Shown here: in pieces, positions 33,161 through 42,471 of the stretch
Position numbering within the stretch: position 1 is the stretch's first letter
How the letters are laid out: every line of letters starts with the position of its first letter
NCBI GenBank assembly: GCA_030685065.1
Contig: JAUXQH010000173.1
Span: 1-64,000 of the forward strand
Direction: 5' to 3'
Source: Pseudomonadota bacterium
Lineage (GTDB): Bacteria > Myxococcota_A > UBA796 > SXON01
DNA length: 64,000 nucleotides
Program-made: the position numbers and the translations under genes
Notes under the pieces: model-generated
What the model saw: the letters and a program-made list of their open reading frames with translations, nothing else
What the model was told of the DNA's origin: nothing
Databases searched by the model: none

Positions 33161-34450
33161 TTGCGACGACGCTCGTTCCTCCACGCCTCGGGGCTGGCGC
33201 TCGTGGCCGCACCCTTCCTGCACCTGCTCTCGCGTCCCGCGTGGGGCGCCCTGCCCGACACGGGGGGGGCCGGGGGCCCGAAGCGCCTGCTGGTGCTGTT
33301 CTCCCCCAACGGCACGATCCATCGCCACTGGCGGCCCTCGGGCGGCGAGCGTGACTTCACCTTCCCGGCCGGCTCGGTGCTCGAGGCCCTCACGCCCTAT
33401 CGGGACAGCCTGCTGGTGCTCGACGGGCTCGACTTCCACGACGCGGACAACCACGAGGCCGGCATGGCGGCCATGTTGACGAACAAGGGGACCGCCGGCT
33501 CGGTCGGCGGGGGGATGTCGCTCGACCAGTACGTCGCGAGCCAGATCGGGGCTGCGTCCCGCTTCAGGTCGCTCGAACTCGGGGTGCAGACGAGCCTGTG
33601 GGGCGGCATCACCACCACGCGCATGAGCTACGCGGGGCCCGACGCCCTCGTCACTCCCGACGACAGCCCGAGCAGCGTGTACTCCCGGCTCTATGGGGAG
33701 CTCGCGGGCAGCCCGGAGGCGGCGGCGCGGCTCCTGACGCGTCGGCAGAGCGTGCTCGACCTGCTCACCGGAGAGCTCGGCGCGCTCTCCGTGCGCCTCG
33801 GGAGCGCGGAGCGGGCCAAGCTCGACGCTCACCTCGAGAGCCTTCGCGCGATGGAGCGCGCGCTCGAGGGCGCCGGTGGGTGCGAGCCGCCCGTGCTCGG
33901 CGCCATCGACAACCACAACTCGAACGCGAATTTTCCCGCCGTGGCGCGCGCTCAGCTCGAGCTCGCGGTCCAGGCGCTCGCCTGTGACATGACCCGGGTC
34001 GCGTCCGTACAGATGAGCCATACGATCAGCACCACCGTGCACAGCTGGGTGGGCGCATCCTCCGAGCACCACAGCCTCTCCCACGTCGATGACGGGAACA
34101 CCTCCGGTGTAGCCGAGTTCATCGCGACCGAGCGTTGGTTCGCGGAGGAGGTCGCCTATGTGTTGGGGCGCCTCACGGAGCTCCCCTCACCCGACGGAGA
34201 GGGCTCCCTGCTCGACGGCACCGTCGTGCTCTGGTGCAAGGAGCTCGGGGACGGGCGAGCGCACACCTGTGTCGACGTACCCTGGGTGATCGCGGGGGGC
34301 GGCGGGGCGCTGCGCACCGGCCGCTACGTCGACCTCGGGGGGCTCAACCATGCCCACGTGCTCGTCTCCATCTGCCAGGCGCTCGGATTGGACCTCGACA
34401 CCTTCGGGGATCCGAACGCGGGCGCCGGCCCGGCGGAGGCCCTCACATGA
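33161..34450 (+). CDS. DUF1552-family exported protein with Tat-like signal
   Basis: 429 residues, TTG start preceded by a purine-rich GAGAGAGGA. N-terminus MRRRSFLHASGLALVAAPFL is a twin-arginine-type signal. The body follows the DUF1552 pattern: LLVLFSPNGTIHRHW, LVLDGLDF..DNHEAGMAAMLT, VASVQMSHTIS, a late ELGDGRAHTCVDVPWVIAGG and the terminal NHAHVLVSICQALGLDLDTFG. DUF1552 proteins almost always accompany DUF1592-type cytochrome-like proteins, as here (ATGA overlap with the next gene). Biological role unknown. Confidence 0.88.
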   Translation: MRRRSFLHASGLALVAAPFLHLLSRPAWGALPDTGGAGGPKRLLVLFSPNGTIHRHWRPSGGERDFTFPAGSVLEALTPYRDSLLVLDGLDFHDADNHEAGMAAMLTNKGTAGSVGGGMSLDQYVASQIGAASRFRSLELGVQTSLWGGITTTRMSYAGPDALVTPDDSPSSVYSRLYGELAGSPEAAARLLTRRQSVLDLLTGELGALSVRLGSAERAKLDAHLESLRAMERALEGAGGCEPPVLGAIDNHNSNANFPAVARAQLELAVQALACDMTRVASVQMSHTISTTVHSWVGASSEHHSLSHVDDGNTSGVAEFIATERWFAEEVAYVLGRLTELPSPDGEGSLLDGTVVLWCKELGDGRAHTCVDVPWVIAGGGGALRTGRYVDLGGLNHAHVLVSICQALGLDLDTFGDPNAGAGPAEALT

Positions 34451-36429
34451 GCCCGCCCCCGATTCGACGCGCGCTGGCCGTCCTCGTGCTGGCCGGTTGT
34501 GGCAACCTCGGCCGTGCGCCGGACGACACCGCGGGCGTTCTGAGCCCCGCGGACGCCGAGACCTGCACGGCCACCGGTCCGGGCGCGCGACAGCTCCGCC
34601 GGCTCACCCATGTCGAGCTGGACAACACCCTCTACGATCTGCTCGGCGTCGAGGCCGGTGCGGTGGCCACGCTCGCGGCGGACGATCGGGTGGAGGGCTT
34701 CGACAACGTGGCTGCCGCGCTGGACGTGTCCCCGCTCTACGCGGACCAGGTGCGGACGTTGGCCGAGCGGGTGGCGTGGGAGGCCAACCTCACCGCGCGC
34801 CTGCCCTGCGATCCGACGACCGACGGCCAGGCCCCCTGCGCCGCCCTGTTCATCGAGGACTTCGGCCTCCATGCCTTCCGCCGGCCGCTCACCCAGGACG
34901 ACGTTGACCGCTACGTGGCCCTGTGGGAGTCCGTGGCCGCGGACGAAGGGTTCCTGGATGGCGTGCGTTGGGTGGTCGCGGCGATGCTCCAGTCACCCCA
35001 CTTCTTGTACCGGATGGAGCTCGGCGAGAAGGACGGCCACGGCGCCTTCGCGCTCACCGGTTGGGAGATCGCGACCGAGCTCTCCTACCTCTACTGGCGC
35101 ACCTCTCCCGACGCGGAGCTGCTCGAGGCCGCGGGGGCGGGCGCGCTCTCGACCCCGGCCGGGGTCGCCGAGCAGGCGGCGCGGCTCCAGCTCGACCCGC
35201 GCGCCAACGAGACGGTGGCGGCGTTCGTCGACGCCTGGCTCGAGCTCGACCAGGTCGCGACGGTGAGCCGGGACGCCGCCACCTACCCCGACTTCACGAC
35301 GGACATCCGCGCGGCCATGACGGAGGAGACCCACCGCCTCGTCGCGGACCTCGCGAGCGAAGGGGATCTCGCTGATCTCTTCCTCGCACGCCACACGTTC
35401 GTGACGCCCGCGCTCGCCGCCTACTATGGCGTCGACCCCGGAGCGGAGCCGGCGGACGCGGCCGGCTACCAACGTGTGGAGCTGGACGGGGAGACCCGCG
35501 GCGGCCTCCTGACCCAGGGGAGCTTGCTCGCCCGGTGGGCCCTTCCGACCTCGTCGAGCCCAATCCACCGCGGCGTGATGGTGCGCGAGCGCCTGTTGTG
35601 CCAGGAGCTCGCGCCGCCGCCCGCCAACCTGGACACTTCGCCCCCGGCGGTCGATGCCTCGCTCTCCACCCGCGAACGGTACGCCGCGCACGCCGCGCTG
35701 CCGGAGTGCGCCTCGTGTCACGATCTCATCGATCCCATCGGGTTCGGTTTCGAGCACTACGACGGGGTCGGGCGCTGGCGGGAGCGGGACGGCGAGCACG
35801 AGGTGGACGCGACGGGCGAGATTCGATCGTCGCCCCGCACGGACGGCACGTTCGACGGCGTGTTCGGCCTCGCGGATCTCCTCGCGACGAGCCCCGACGT
35901 ACAGGCGTGCTACGCGACGATGTGGACGATCTGGGGCACGGGGAACGCGGACACCGAGAGCCTCGCGTGCGCCGCCGACCGCCTCGCGGACGCCGCGCCC
36001 GCCGGTACGCTGGGATTGCTCGCGCCACGCGATGCGCTCCTCGGCTTCGATCACTTCACCGAGCGGACCGGCGAGTCGACCGAGCTGAACACGCCCGCCG
36101 GTGGCGATCGGCTCGCGCACGTGGACCTTCCGAGCGACGACGGCCCCTGGGCGGACATCCCCGCGGACGCGGGGTCCAACGTCGATTGGTCGGAGGAGGG
36201 GAGCGACTGGGGCGCGGGGTATTGCACGACGCTCACGATCTCCAACGCGGGCGAGGCCGCCGTGACGTGGCGGGTGCTCATGCCCGTGCCCGGAACCGTG
36301 AGCTCCTCCTGGTGTGTCACCCTCACGCCGGCGGGGGACGACACGCTGGTCACCGGATCGTCGTCGTGTGGCAACGAGACGATCGCACCGGGTGGCACGA
36401 CGAGCGCTGGCTGGTGCGCGCAGTATTGA
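34447..36429 (+). CDS. DUF1592/DUF1588-type CxxCH lipoprotein with C-terminal CBM2-like domain
   Basis: 660 residues, ATG overlapping the DUF1552 stop. Lipoprotein signal ends LVLAGC (Cys 16). Domain order follows the planctomycete/myxobacterial set: DUF1587-like (QLRRLTHVELDNTLYDLLG), DUF1595 (FGLHAFRRPLTQDDVDRY), DUF1592 (SPHFLYRMELG), DUF1588 with a heme motif CASCH (ERYAAHAALPECASCHDLIDPIGF), then a DUF1585-like tail. Unusual: residues about 560-660 add a beta-sandwich-like module (GAGYCTTLTISNAGEAAVTWRVLMP..SSWCVTLTPAG) resembling a family 2 carbohydrate-binding module. Partner of DUF1552. Confidence 0.85.
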   Translation: MSPPPIRRALAVLVLAGCGNLGRAPDDTAGVLSPADAETCTATGPGARQLRRLTHVELDNTLYDLLGVEAGAVATLAADDRVEGFDNVAAALDVSPLYADQVRTLAERVAWEANLTARLPCDPTTDGQAPCAALFIEDFGLHAFRRPLTQDDVDRYVALWESVAADEGFLDGVRWVVAAMLQSPHFLYRMELGEKDGHGAFALTGWEIATELSYLYWRTSPDAELLEAAGAGALSTPAGVAEQAARLQLDPRANETVAAFVDAWLELDQVATVSRDAATYPDFTTDIRAAMTEETHRLVADLASEGDLADLFLARHTFVTPALAAYYGVDPGAEPADAAGYQRVELDGETRGGLLTQGSLLARWALPTSSSPIHRGVMVRERLLCQELAPPPANLDTSPPAVDASLSTRERYAAHAALPECASCHDLIDPIGFGFEHYDGVGRWRERDGEHEVDATGEIRSSPRTDGTFDGVFGLADLLATSPDVQACYATMWTIWGTGNADTESLACAADRLADAAPAGTLGLLAPRDALLGFDHFTERTGESTELNTPAGGDRLAHVDLPSDDGPWADIPADAGSNVDWSEEGSDWGAGYCTTLTISNAGEAAVTWRVLMPVPGTVSSSWCVTLTPAGDDTLVTGSSSCGNETIAPGGTTSAGWCAQY

Positions 36430-36496
36430 CAAGGTAGAACCGTGATTGATTTCCGTCGTCGGTCGACGTGGCTACTCTCCGCAGGGGGAGTGTGGG

Positions 36497-37840
36497 ATGA
36501 ACGAGATGGAGGCGGTAGCGGCGCTCCGGAGCGCGGCCCACCCGATCGTCGGCGCGCACGACGACTACGACGCGGTGCTGGACGACCTGAAGGACGCCCA
36601 GTTCGTGCTCCTGGGCGAGGCCACGCACGGCACGCACGAGTTCTATCGGGAGCGCGCCCGCATCACGCGGCGCCTCATCACGCGGCACGGATTCGTGGGC
36701 GTGGCCGCCGAGGCCGACTGGCCGGAGGCGTGGCGCGTGCACCGATACGTCAACGGGCGGAGCGCCGAGCGCGACACGGTCGACGCCCTGGGAGACTTCG
36801 AGCGCTTCCCCGCCTGGATGTGGCGCAACGCGGACGTGTTGGACTTCGTCGGTTGGCTCCGCGAGCATCATGAGCGTCATGGGGGGCCGGCGGGGTTCTT
36901 CGGGCTCGATCTGTACAGCCTGCACCGCTCCGCCAGCGCGGTGATCGACTACCTGACGCGGGTCGATCCCGAGGCCGCGCCGCGCGCCCGCGAGCTGTAT
37001 GCCTGCCTCGACCAGGCCGGCGTCGATCCGCAGAAGTACGGGCTCGGCGCGGTGCTCGGGCTCACCCCCTCCTGCGAGGACGCCGTGGTGCGGATCCTCT
37101 CCGAGCTGCGCACCCGGCGGCCCGCCCTCCTCGGCAAGGACAGCGCCGAGAAGGGCAGCGCCGACGCCGAGGAGGACTTCTTCTATGCGGAGCAGAACGC
37201 GCGGCTCGCGCGGGATGCCGAGGCCTACTACCGCGGGATGTTCCGTCGCCGCGTGAACACCTGGAACCTGCGCGACACGCACATGGTCGAGACCCTGGCC
37301 GCGTTGTCCGCCCACCTCGAGCGAACGTTGGGCCGGCCCGCGCGGCTGGTGGTCTGGGCGCACAACTCCCACTGCGGCGACGCGCGGGCCACGGCCGTCG
37401 CGCATCATGGGGAGGTCAACGTCGGGCAACTCGCGCGCGAGCGCTGGGGCGACAAGGTGCGCCTGGTCGGCTTCTCCACCTACTCGGGCACGGTCACGGC
37501 GGCGTCGAGCTGGGGCGGCCCCGCCGAGCGGAAGCGCGTGCGTCCGGCGCGCGCCGACAGTTGGGAGGCGCTGCTCCATCGGGCGGGGCGGCCGCGCTTC
37601 TGGATCGACACCCGCGATCCGCGCGTTCGCGCCGCGCTCCATGGGGAGCGCCTCGGGCGCGCCATCGGCGTGCTCTATCTGCCCGAAACCGAGCGCCAGA
37701 GCCACTACTACGAGATCCGCCTCGCCGAGCAGTTCGACTACGTGCTCCACTTCGACCACACCCGCGCGGTGGAGCCGCTGGAGCGCAACGCCACGTGGGA
37801 GATCGGCGAGCTGCCGGAGACCTTCCCGAGCGGGCTCTGA
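36497..37840 (+). CDS. Erythromycin esterase-like enzyme
   Basis: 447 residues, ATG 36497 behind GGGGGAGT. Signatures: FVLLGEATHGTHEFYRERA (E41, H44, H47), VAAEADWPEAW, the helical middle, then ARLVVWAHNSHCGDAR and FSTYSGTVTAAS near the C-terminus. The fold covers EreA/EreB macrolide esterases and many unrelated succinoglycan-type esterases; resistance activity cannot be inferred. Its stop codon lies in a 15-bp tandem duplication shared with the convergent small gene. Confidence 0.88.
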   Translation: MNEMEAVAALRSAAHPIVGAHDDYDAVLDDLKDAQFVLLGEATHGTHEFYRERARITRRLITRHGFVGVAAEADWPEAWRVHRYVNGRSAERDTVDALGDFERFPAWMWRNADVLDFVGWLREHHERHGGPAGFFGLDLYSLHRSASAVIDYLTRVDPEAAPRARELYACLDQAGVDPQKYGLGAVLGLTPSCEDAVVRILSELRTRRPALLGKDSAEKGSADAEEDFFYAEQNARLARDAEAYYRGMFRRRVNTWNLRDTHMVETLAALSAHLERTLGRPARLVVWAHNSHCGDARATAVAHHGEVNVGQLARERWGDKVRLVGFSTYSGTVTAASSWGGPAERKRVRPARADSWEALLHRAGRPRFWIDTRDPRVRAALHGERLGRAIGVLYLPETERQSHYYEIRLAEQFDYVLHFDHTRAVEPLERNATWEIGELPETFPSGL

Positions 37841-37859
37841 CTACGCGGGCTCTGGCTAC
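37830..37859. repeat. 15-bp tandem duplication spanning two convergent stop codons
   Basis: GCGGGCTCTGACTAC (37830-37844) and GCGGGCTCTGGCTAC (37845-37859) differ at one base. The first copy holds the TGA of the esterase-like gene; the second holds the TAG (minus strand) of the 61-codon gene. Confidence 0.85.
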
Positions 37860-38041
37860 GCCGCCGGCACGGCCGCGAGCGCTCGATCGATCTTGCGCAG
37901 CAGATCCCGCGTCGCCTTGAGCTCCTCGCGGAACGCCATCAGATCGGTCGCGGAGATCTGTTGGCCCAGCTCGCCGATGTAGTTCTGGAGCGCGATGTGG
38001 AGGCGCTCGGCCTCCTCCTCGGTCAGCTCGATGCGGATCAT
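37856..38041 (-). CDS. Small conserved-looking helical protein (61 aa)
   Basis: 61 residues, MIRIELTEEEAERLHIALQ... with strongly charged amphipathic helices, including REELKATRDLLRKIDRAL. GGGAGGG lies just upstream of the ATG and third-position GC is high, supporting a real gene. It resembles small antitoxin- or adaptor-like helical proteins in composition only; no named family recognised. Convergent with the esterase-like gene. Confidence 0.65.
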   Translation of the reverse strand: MIRIELTEEEAERLHIALQNYIGELGQQISATDLMAFREELKATRDLLRKIDRALAAVPAA

Positions 38042-38107
38042 GGGTTCCCTCCCACTCGCAAGCTAAACGCGCGCGTGTCCCGACCGGGCGGGTCGCTTGT
38101 CACCCGG

Positions 38108-38149
38108 TGTCAGGGAGACGCTGTCAGGGAGACGCTGTCAGGGAGACGC
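38108..38149. repeat. Three exact 14-bp tandem copies over a stop codon
   Basis: TGTCAGGGAGACGC occurs three times head to tail (38108-38121, 38122-38135, 38136-38149). The copy nearest the gene contains the TGA (minus strand, 38138-38140) of the GT39-like gene; the other two lie downstream of it. Confidence 0.95.
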
Positions 38150-39646
38150 CGCCGACCCTCGAGCGGCCTCGGCCTTCGGGTGCCACACCGTCCGGAACCG
38201 CACCGCCCACCCGGTGCGGGTGCTGAAGGGCTTCGCTTTGACCGCGCCCGCGCGCGCGTAGTGCTCGGAGAGGCCGTGGCCGAGCTTGTCGTCGGGGGTG
38301 ATGACGGTGGCCCACCGCCCCTTGGCCATGGCGCGGTCGACCACCCTGGCCTCGCGCTCGAGCACGCCGCCGTCCTTGTCGATGTCCCAGAGGCTGATGA
38401 GCGCGAAGGAGGGATCCTTGCCCGCGAGCACCGGGTACCAGGGCCCGTGCGGCATCAGGATCGGGCCCGGCATCTCGCGGAGCTCATCGACCAGCGCCCG
38501 TGCGTTCTTGGCGTCCAGCTGGGTGGGGACGTAGCGCTGGAGCTGCCCGCGCCCCTCCCAGAGCTGCGCCGCGACCAGCACCGTGAAGACGTGCGGCAGC
38601 CACGAGCGCCACCCGACGTCGCGGGTGAGGGCCCGCTCGGCGAGCACCGCCGTGAGCGGCAGGAGCCACATCATGGGGATGAGCACGTTGAGGTAGCCGC
38701 CCACGTGCCCGCGCATCAGGGACACCATCACCAGCCCGACGCCCATCACGCCGGCCCAGTACGATCCGCCGCGCGTGCGCGCCCACGCCCACACCGTCGC
38801 GACGGCGACCGTCGTGACATAGGGAAGCGCGCGCCACAGCTCGGCCTGGGCGCCCTCGACCCGCCCGCCCGCCGTGAGGTTGGGGAGCGCACGGTCGACC
38901 ACCATCCCGTGGCGGGCCGGCACCTCCAGCAGGTAGGTCAGGAACAAGCCGTGGGTGTAGGCCTGCATCGCGACGGTGAAGGCGAGGGCGGGCCCGGCGC
39001 TCGCGGCCACGAACACCAGGGCGTCCTTCAGGCCGCGCGTGCGCCAGCGCCAGAGGGCGATGGGGAGCCCGAGGAGCGCCATGTTGTGCTTGGCCGTGAA
39101 CGCGGTGGCCAGCAGGAGGCCGCTCCCGATGGCCGCCGCGCGCGACTCGCCGCGACCGAACACCAGCGCCGCGGCGGTGAACAGGAGCGCGAGCGAGTCG
39201 ATACGGACCAGATCGTAGAACGTCCCGCCCTCTTCGTAGCAGCCGAGGAACAACGCGGCGACGCCGAGGGCGATGGGCCAGCGTGCCCCCTCCCGACGCG
39301 CGGCCAGGGCGAGGATCCCCGTCGCGAGGACCGTGCACACGATGGAGACCCCGCGCCCGAGCGCGTACCCGAGCGGGAACACGTGCGAGAGCGCGCCGAG
39401 CGTCCACGCGTAGAGCGGCGGGTAGATGAACGGGATGTAGTCGGGCCCGGGGCTCGTGTAGAACGGCAGCCCCTGCGAGGCCCGCAGCCCGGTGATCAGC
39501 GTGGCGCCCTCCATCCACTCGAGGTCGAAGTTCGCGCCGATCCGGGAGGACATCGCCGCCGCCACGTCGAACACCTGCCAGCCGGCGAGGAGGACGACGA
39601 GGAGCTCGAGGGCGAGGCGGAGGGCGGTCCTTGGGGCGGGCTTCAC
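38138..39646 (-). CDS. GT39/ArnT-like polytopic membrane glycosyltransferase
   Basis: 502 residues, GTG start. About 11 hydrophobic segments. After the first helix comes NFDLEWMEGATLITGLRASQG, the acidic periplasmic loop of GT-C enzymes (Asp/Glu base), then FIYPPLYAW. A C-terminal soluble region of about 120 residues follows (KNARALVDELREMPGPILMPHGPWYPVLAG). Such enzymes move sugars from polyprenyl-phosphate donors to lipids or proteins. Gene stands alone. The end falls in a 14-bp tandem repeat. Confidence 0.8.
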   Translation of the reverse strand: MKPAPRTALRLALELLVVLLAGWQVFDVAAAMSSRIGANFDLEWMEGATLITGLRASQGLPFYTSPGPDYIPFIYPPLYAWTLGALSHVFPLGYALGRGVSIVCTVLATGILALAARREGARWPIALGVAALFLGCYEEGGTFYDLVRIDSLALLFTAAALVFGRGESRAAAIGSGLLLATAFTAKHNMALLGLPIALWRWRTRGLKDALVFVAASAGPALAFTVAMQAYTHGLFLTYLLEVPARHGMVVDRALPNLTAGGRVEGAQAELWRALPYVTTVAVATVWAWARTRGGSYWAGVMGVGLVMVSLMRGHVGGYLNVLIPMMWLLPLTAVLAERALTRDVGWRSWLPHVFTVLVAAQLWEGRGQLQRYVPTQLDAKNARALVDELREMPGPILMPHGPWYPVLAGKDPSFALISLWDIDKDGGVLEREARVVDRAMAKGRWATVITPDDKLGHGLSEHYARAGAVKAKPFSTRTGWAVRFRTVWHPKAEAARGSAASP

Positions 39647-39741
39647 GCGGCGGGCCTAACCCGCGCGCGGAACGTTCGGCCGGGCACCTGTAAGCGCCGC
39701 GGACGCCCCGCCGTTCCCGCCGCGAACCTCTCGGAGCCGCC

Positions 39742-40992
39742 ATGATCCTCGCCCTGCTCGCCCCCGCCTACGCGTTCACGAGCGTACAGGCCCAGTTCCA
39801 GTCCACGATCGCGCAGGTCGAGCAGATGGTGTGGGACGGCAACGTCACCCAGATGGCCGGCCGCCACGGGCTCGACGTGGTCAACGTCACGTGGGAGGAC
39901 ACCGGCCGGAACAAGGGCTCCGCCGTGGGCCCCAACATCTCCGACATGACCATCGGCGTGCGAGACGCCTACGGCCAGCTCCACCCGATGCCGGTCCTGC
40001 GCTTCGACAACTTCACGGACACCACCGCGGACGTGCGCTCCGACAGCTTCTGGCTCCGCGTCGGCAACGAGCGCGGCGGGCGGCTCCGCTCGGTCTCGCT
40101 CGCGGACGTGCTCCAGGACACGCGGAGCTTCCTCTCGGATCCGTGGAGCTGGTCCGGGCGCGGCCGCTCGTTGTGGAGCGCCCGTGACGAGACGGTCCTC
40201 GTGAGCGCCCAGGCCTGCTTCCTCCCGATCCCCCGCGACGGCGAGGCGACCTTCATGCCCGTGCTCTACAACTACCAGTCGTACCCCGACAACCCCGCGG
40301 TGCTCACGATGGTCGCGACGCGAGAGGGCACCAGCATCCAGGTGATCGAGAACGAGGGCGGCTACCTCTCGGAGACCCTCTCCTTCAACCAGAACGGCGA
40401 GCGCGCCCCTTTCACGGCCACGCGCCTCTCCGATTTCCGCGACCGCGGCGGGGACGGCACCTGGGGCTCGGTCAACGCCGCCGGCGACGACGGGCTGAAC
40501 ATGGTCCTGCTCGTCCAGGTGCCGCTCAAGCAGAAGCCCCGCCCCACCCCGATGTACGAGGGCTACGGCGGCGCGATGGACGAGATGTCCGCGGCCCCGA
40601 TGTCGGCGTCGAAGTCCGCGGGGCGGCGCAGCGACGTCGAGTCCGCGGTGATCGGGCATGGCCTCACCGAGGGCCCCTACAAGGAGCTCGACGGCCTCGC
40701 GATCGAGCGCGACACGCGCTTCCCCGTGCGCGTCACCGTGCAGTTCTACAAGGCGACGAGCAACGGCGTGGTCACCGAGGCCGACATCCGCGAAGTGCGC
40801 CGCCAGATCGACCGCGTGTACAGCGAGGCCGACTACGTTGGGAGCCTCGTGACCCAGGGGTACACCGGGCGGCCGACCGAGTGGGTCGCGCCGTACCCCG
40901 ACTACCCGCGGTATCGCCCCCAGCCGCAGCCCCAGCCGTCTGAGGACGCCCAGTGGTCCGATCCGTTCTGGAGCTGGCACAAGTCCAACTGA
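39742..40992 (+). CDS. Exported hypothetical protein
   Basis: 416 residues, not recognised. A short uncharged leader MILALLAPAYA looks like a minimal signal peptide. The mature N-terminal region (about 12-160) has regular beta patterns (LDVVNVTWEDTGRNKGSAVGPNISDMTIGVRD, DSFWLRVGNERGGRL); the middle contains a low-complexity MSAAPMSASKSAG linker (about 280-300), and the C-terminus is Pro/Gln/Tyr-rich (PDYPRYRPQPQPQPSED). The reading is long, with consistent codon bias, so the gene is real. Divergent from the GT39-like gene. Confidence 0.65.
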   Translation: MILALLAPAYAFTSVQAQFQSTIAQVEQMVWDGNVTQMAGRHGLDVVNVTWEDTGRNKGSAVGPNISDMTIGVRDAYGQLHPMPVLRFDNFTDTTADVRSDSFWLRVGNERGGRLRSVSLADVLQDTRSFLSDPWSWSGRGRSLWSARDETVLVSAQACFLPIPRDGEATFMPVLYNYQSYPDNPAVLTMVATREGTSIQVIENEGGYLSETLSFNQNGERAPFTATRLSDFRDRGGDGTWGSVNAAGDDGLNMVLLVQVPLKQKPRPTPMYEGYGGAMDEMSAAPMSASKSAGRRSDVESAVIGHGLTEGPYKELDGLAIERDTRFPVRVTVQFYKATSNGVVTEADIREVRRQIDRVYSEADYVGSLVTQGYTGRPTEWVAPYPDYPRYRPQPQPQPSEDAQWSDPFWSWHKSN

Positions 40993-41004
40993 GCGGAGCG
41001 TCGG

Positions 41005-41604
41005 TCAGGGCTTCCGGGCGACCAGGAGGTAGGGCCGCCCGCCATGGATGTGGGGCGAGCCCGCCAGCCACTCCCGCTCGACGGTCGCTCCGAGGCCCTC
41101 CAGCACCTCCCATGGCCGGCGGTACAGATCCGCCTGCGCGATGAGCTTGATCCACGACGACGCCGGGACCCAGCGCTCCGCGTACACGTCGAAGATGACG
41201 AACCGCCCCCCCGGCGCGAGCAGCGCCCACATCGCCGCGAGGACGGCCTCGGGGTCCGGAATGACCGAGAGGCCGAGCGTGCTGATGATCGCGTCGATCG
41301 GGCCGACCTCCGCCGACGTGAGGGTGCGTGCGTCGTGCTGAAGGAGGGCGACCTGTGGCAGCTCAGCCACCCGGCGCCGCGCGCGCGTGAGCATGCCGCC
41401 CGAGAAGTCGACCCCGAGCACGTGGCCCGCGGGCCCGACCGCCGCGGCGAGAAGGGGCAGGTTCGGGCCGGTGCCGCACGCCAGGTCGAGCGCGCGTCCG
41501 CCGGGCTCGAGCGCCATCGCCGCTACCACGCCCGGGCGGTAGTCGCGGTACACGTGCTCGACGCTGCCGTCGTAGATCGTCGCGAAGGTGTCGTACCAGG
41601 ACAG
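41005..41604 (-). CDS. Class I SAM-dependent methyltransferase, probable CTG start
   Basis: 199 residues. The start of the domain is SWYDTFATIYDGSVEHVYRDYRP, a normal N-terminus of ubiE/PmtA-like methyltransferases; SAM motif LDLACGTGPNLPLL; later DAIISTLGLSVIPDPE and LLAPGGRFVIFDVY. No ATG, GTG or TTG lies between the upstream gene's stop and this domain. The codon before Ser-Trp-Tyr is CTG (41604), 6 nt after GGGAG, so a CTG start is inferred. Alternatives (ATG 41769 inside the neighbour, or an internal GTG) fit worse. Substrate unknown. Confidence 0.75.
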   Translation of the reverse strand: MSWYDTFATIYDGSVEHVYRDYRPGVVAAMALEPGGRALDLACGTGPNLPLLAAAVGPAGHVLGVDFSGGMLTRARRRVAELPQVALLQHDARTLTSAEVGPIDAIISTLGLSVIPDPEAVLAAMWALLAPGGRFVIFDVYAERWVPASSWIKLIAQADLYRRPWEVLEGLGATVEREWLAGSPHIHGGRPYLLVARKP

Positions 41605-41632
41605 GGGTGACTCCCACGTTCGAGGCCCCGGT

Positions 41633-42424
<792 letters not shown>

Positions 42425-42471
42425 TCGTCCTTCGGGGGCTCCGCAGTATAGAGCAAGAGGCGCGCTCGGCT

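Noticed and set aside
36497..37840. Macrolide resistance determinant
   Set aside because: Erythromycin-esterase fold alone does not imply resistance; no mobile element or other resistance gene is nearby.
38108..38149. CRISPR or iteron array
   Set aside because: Only three 14-bp units with no spacers; no cas or rep gene nearby.
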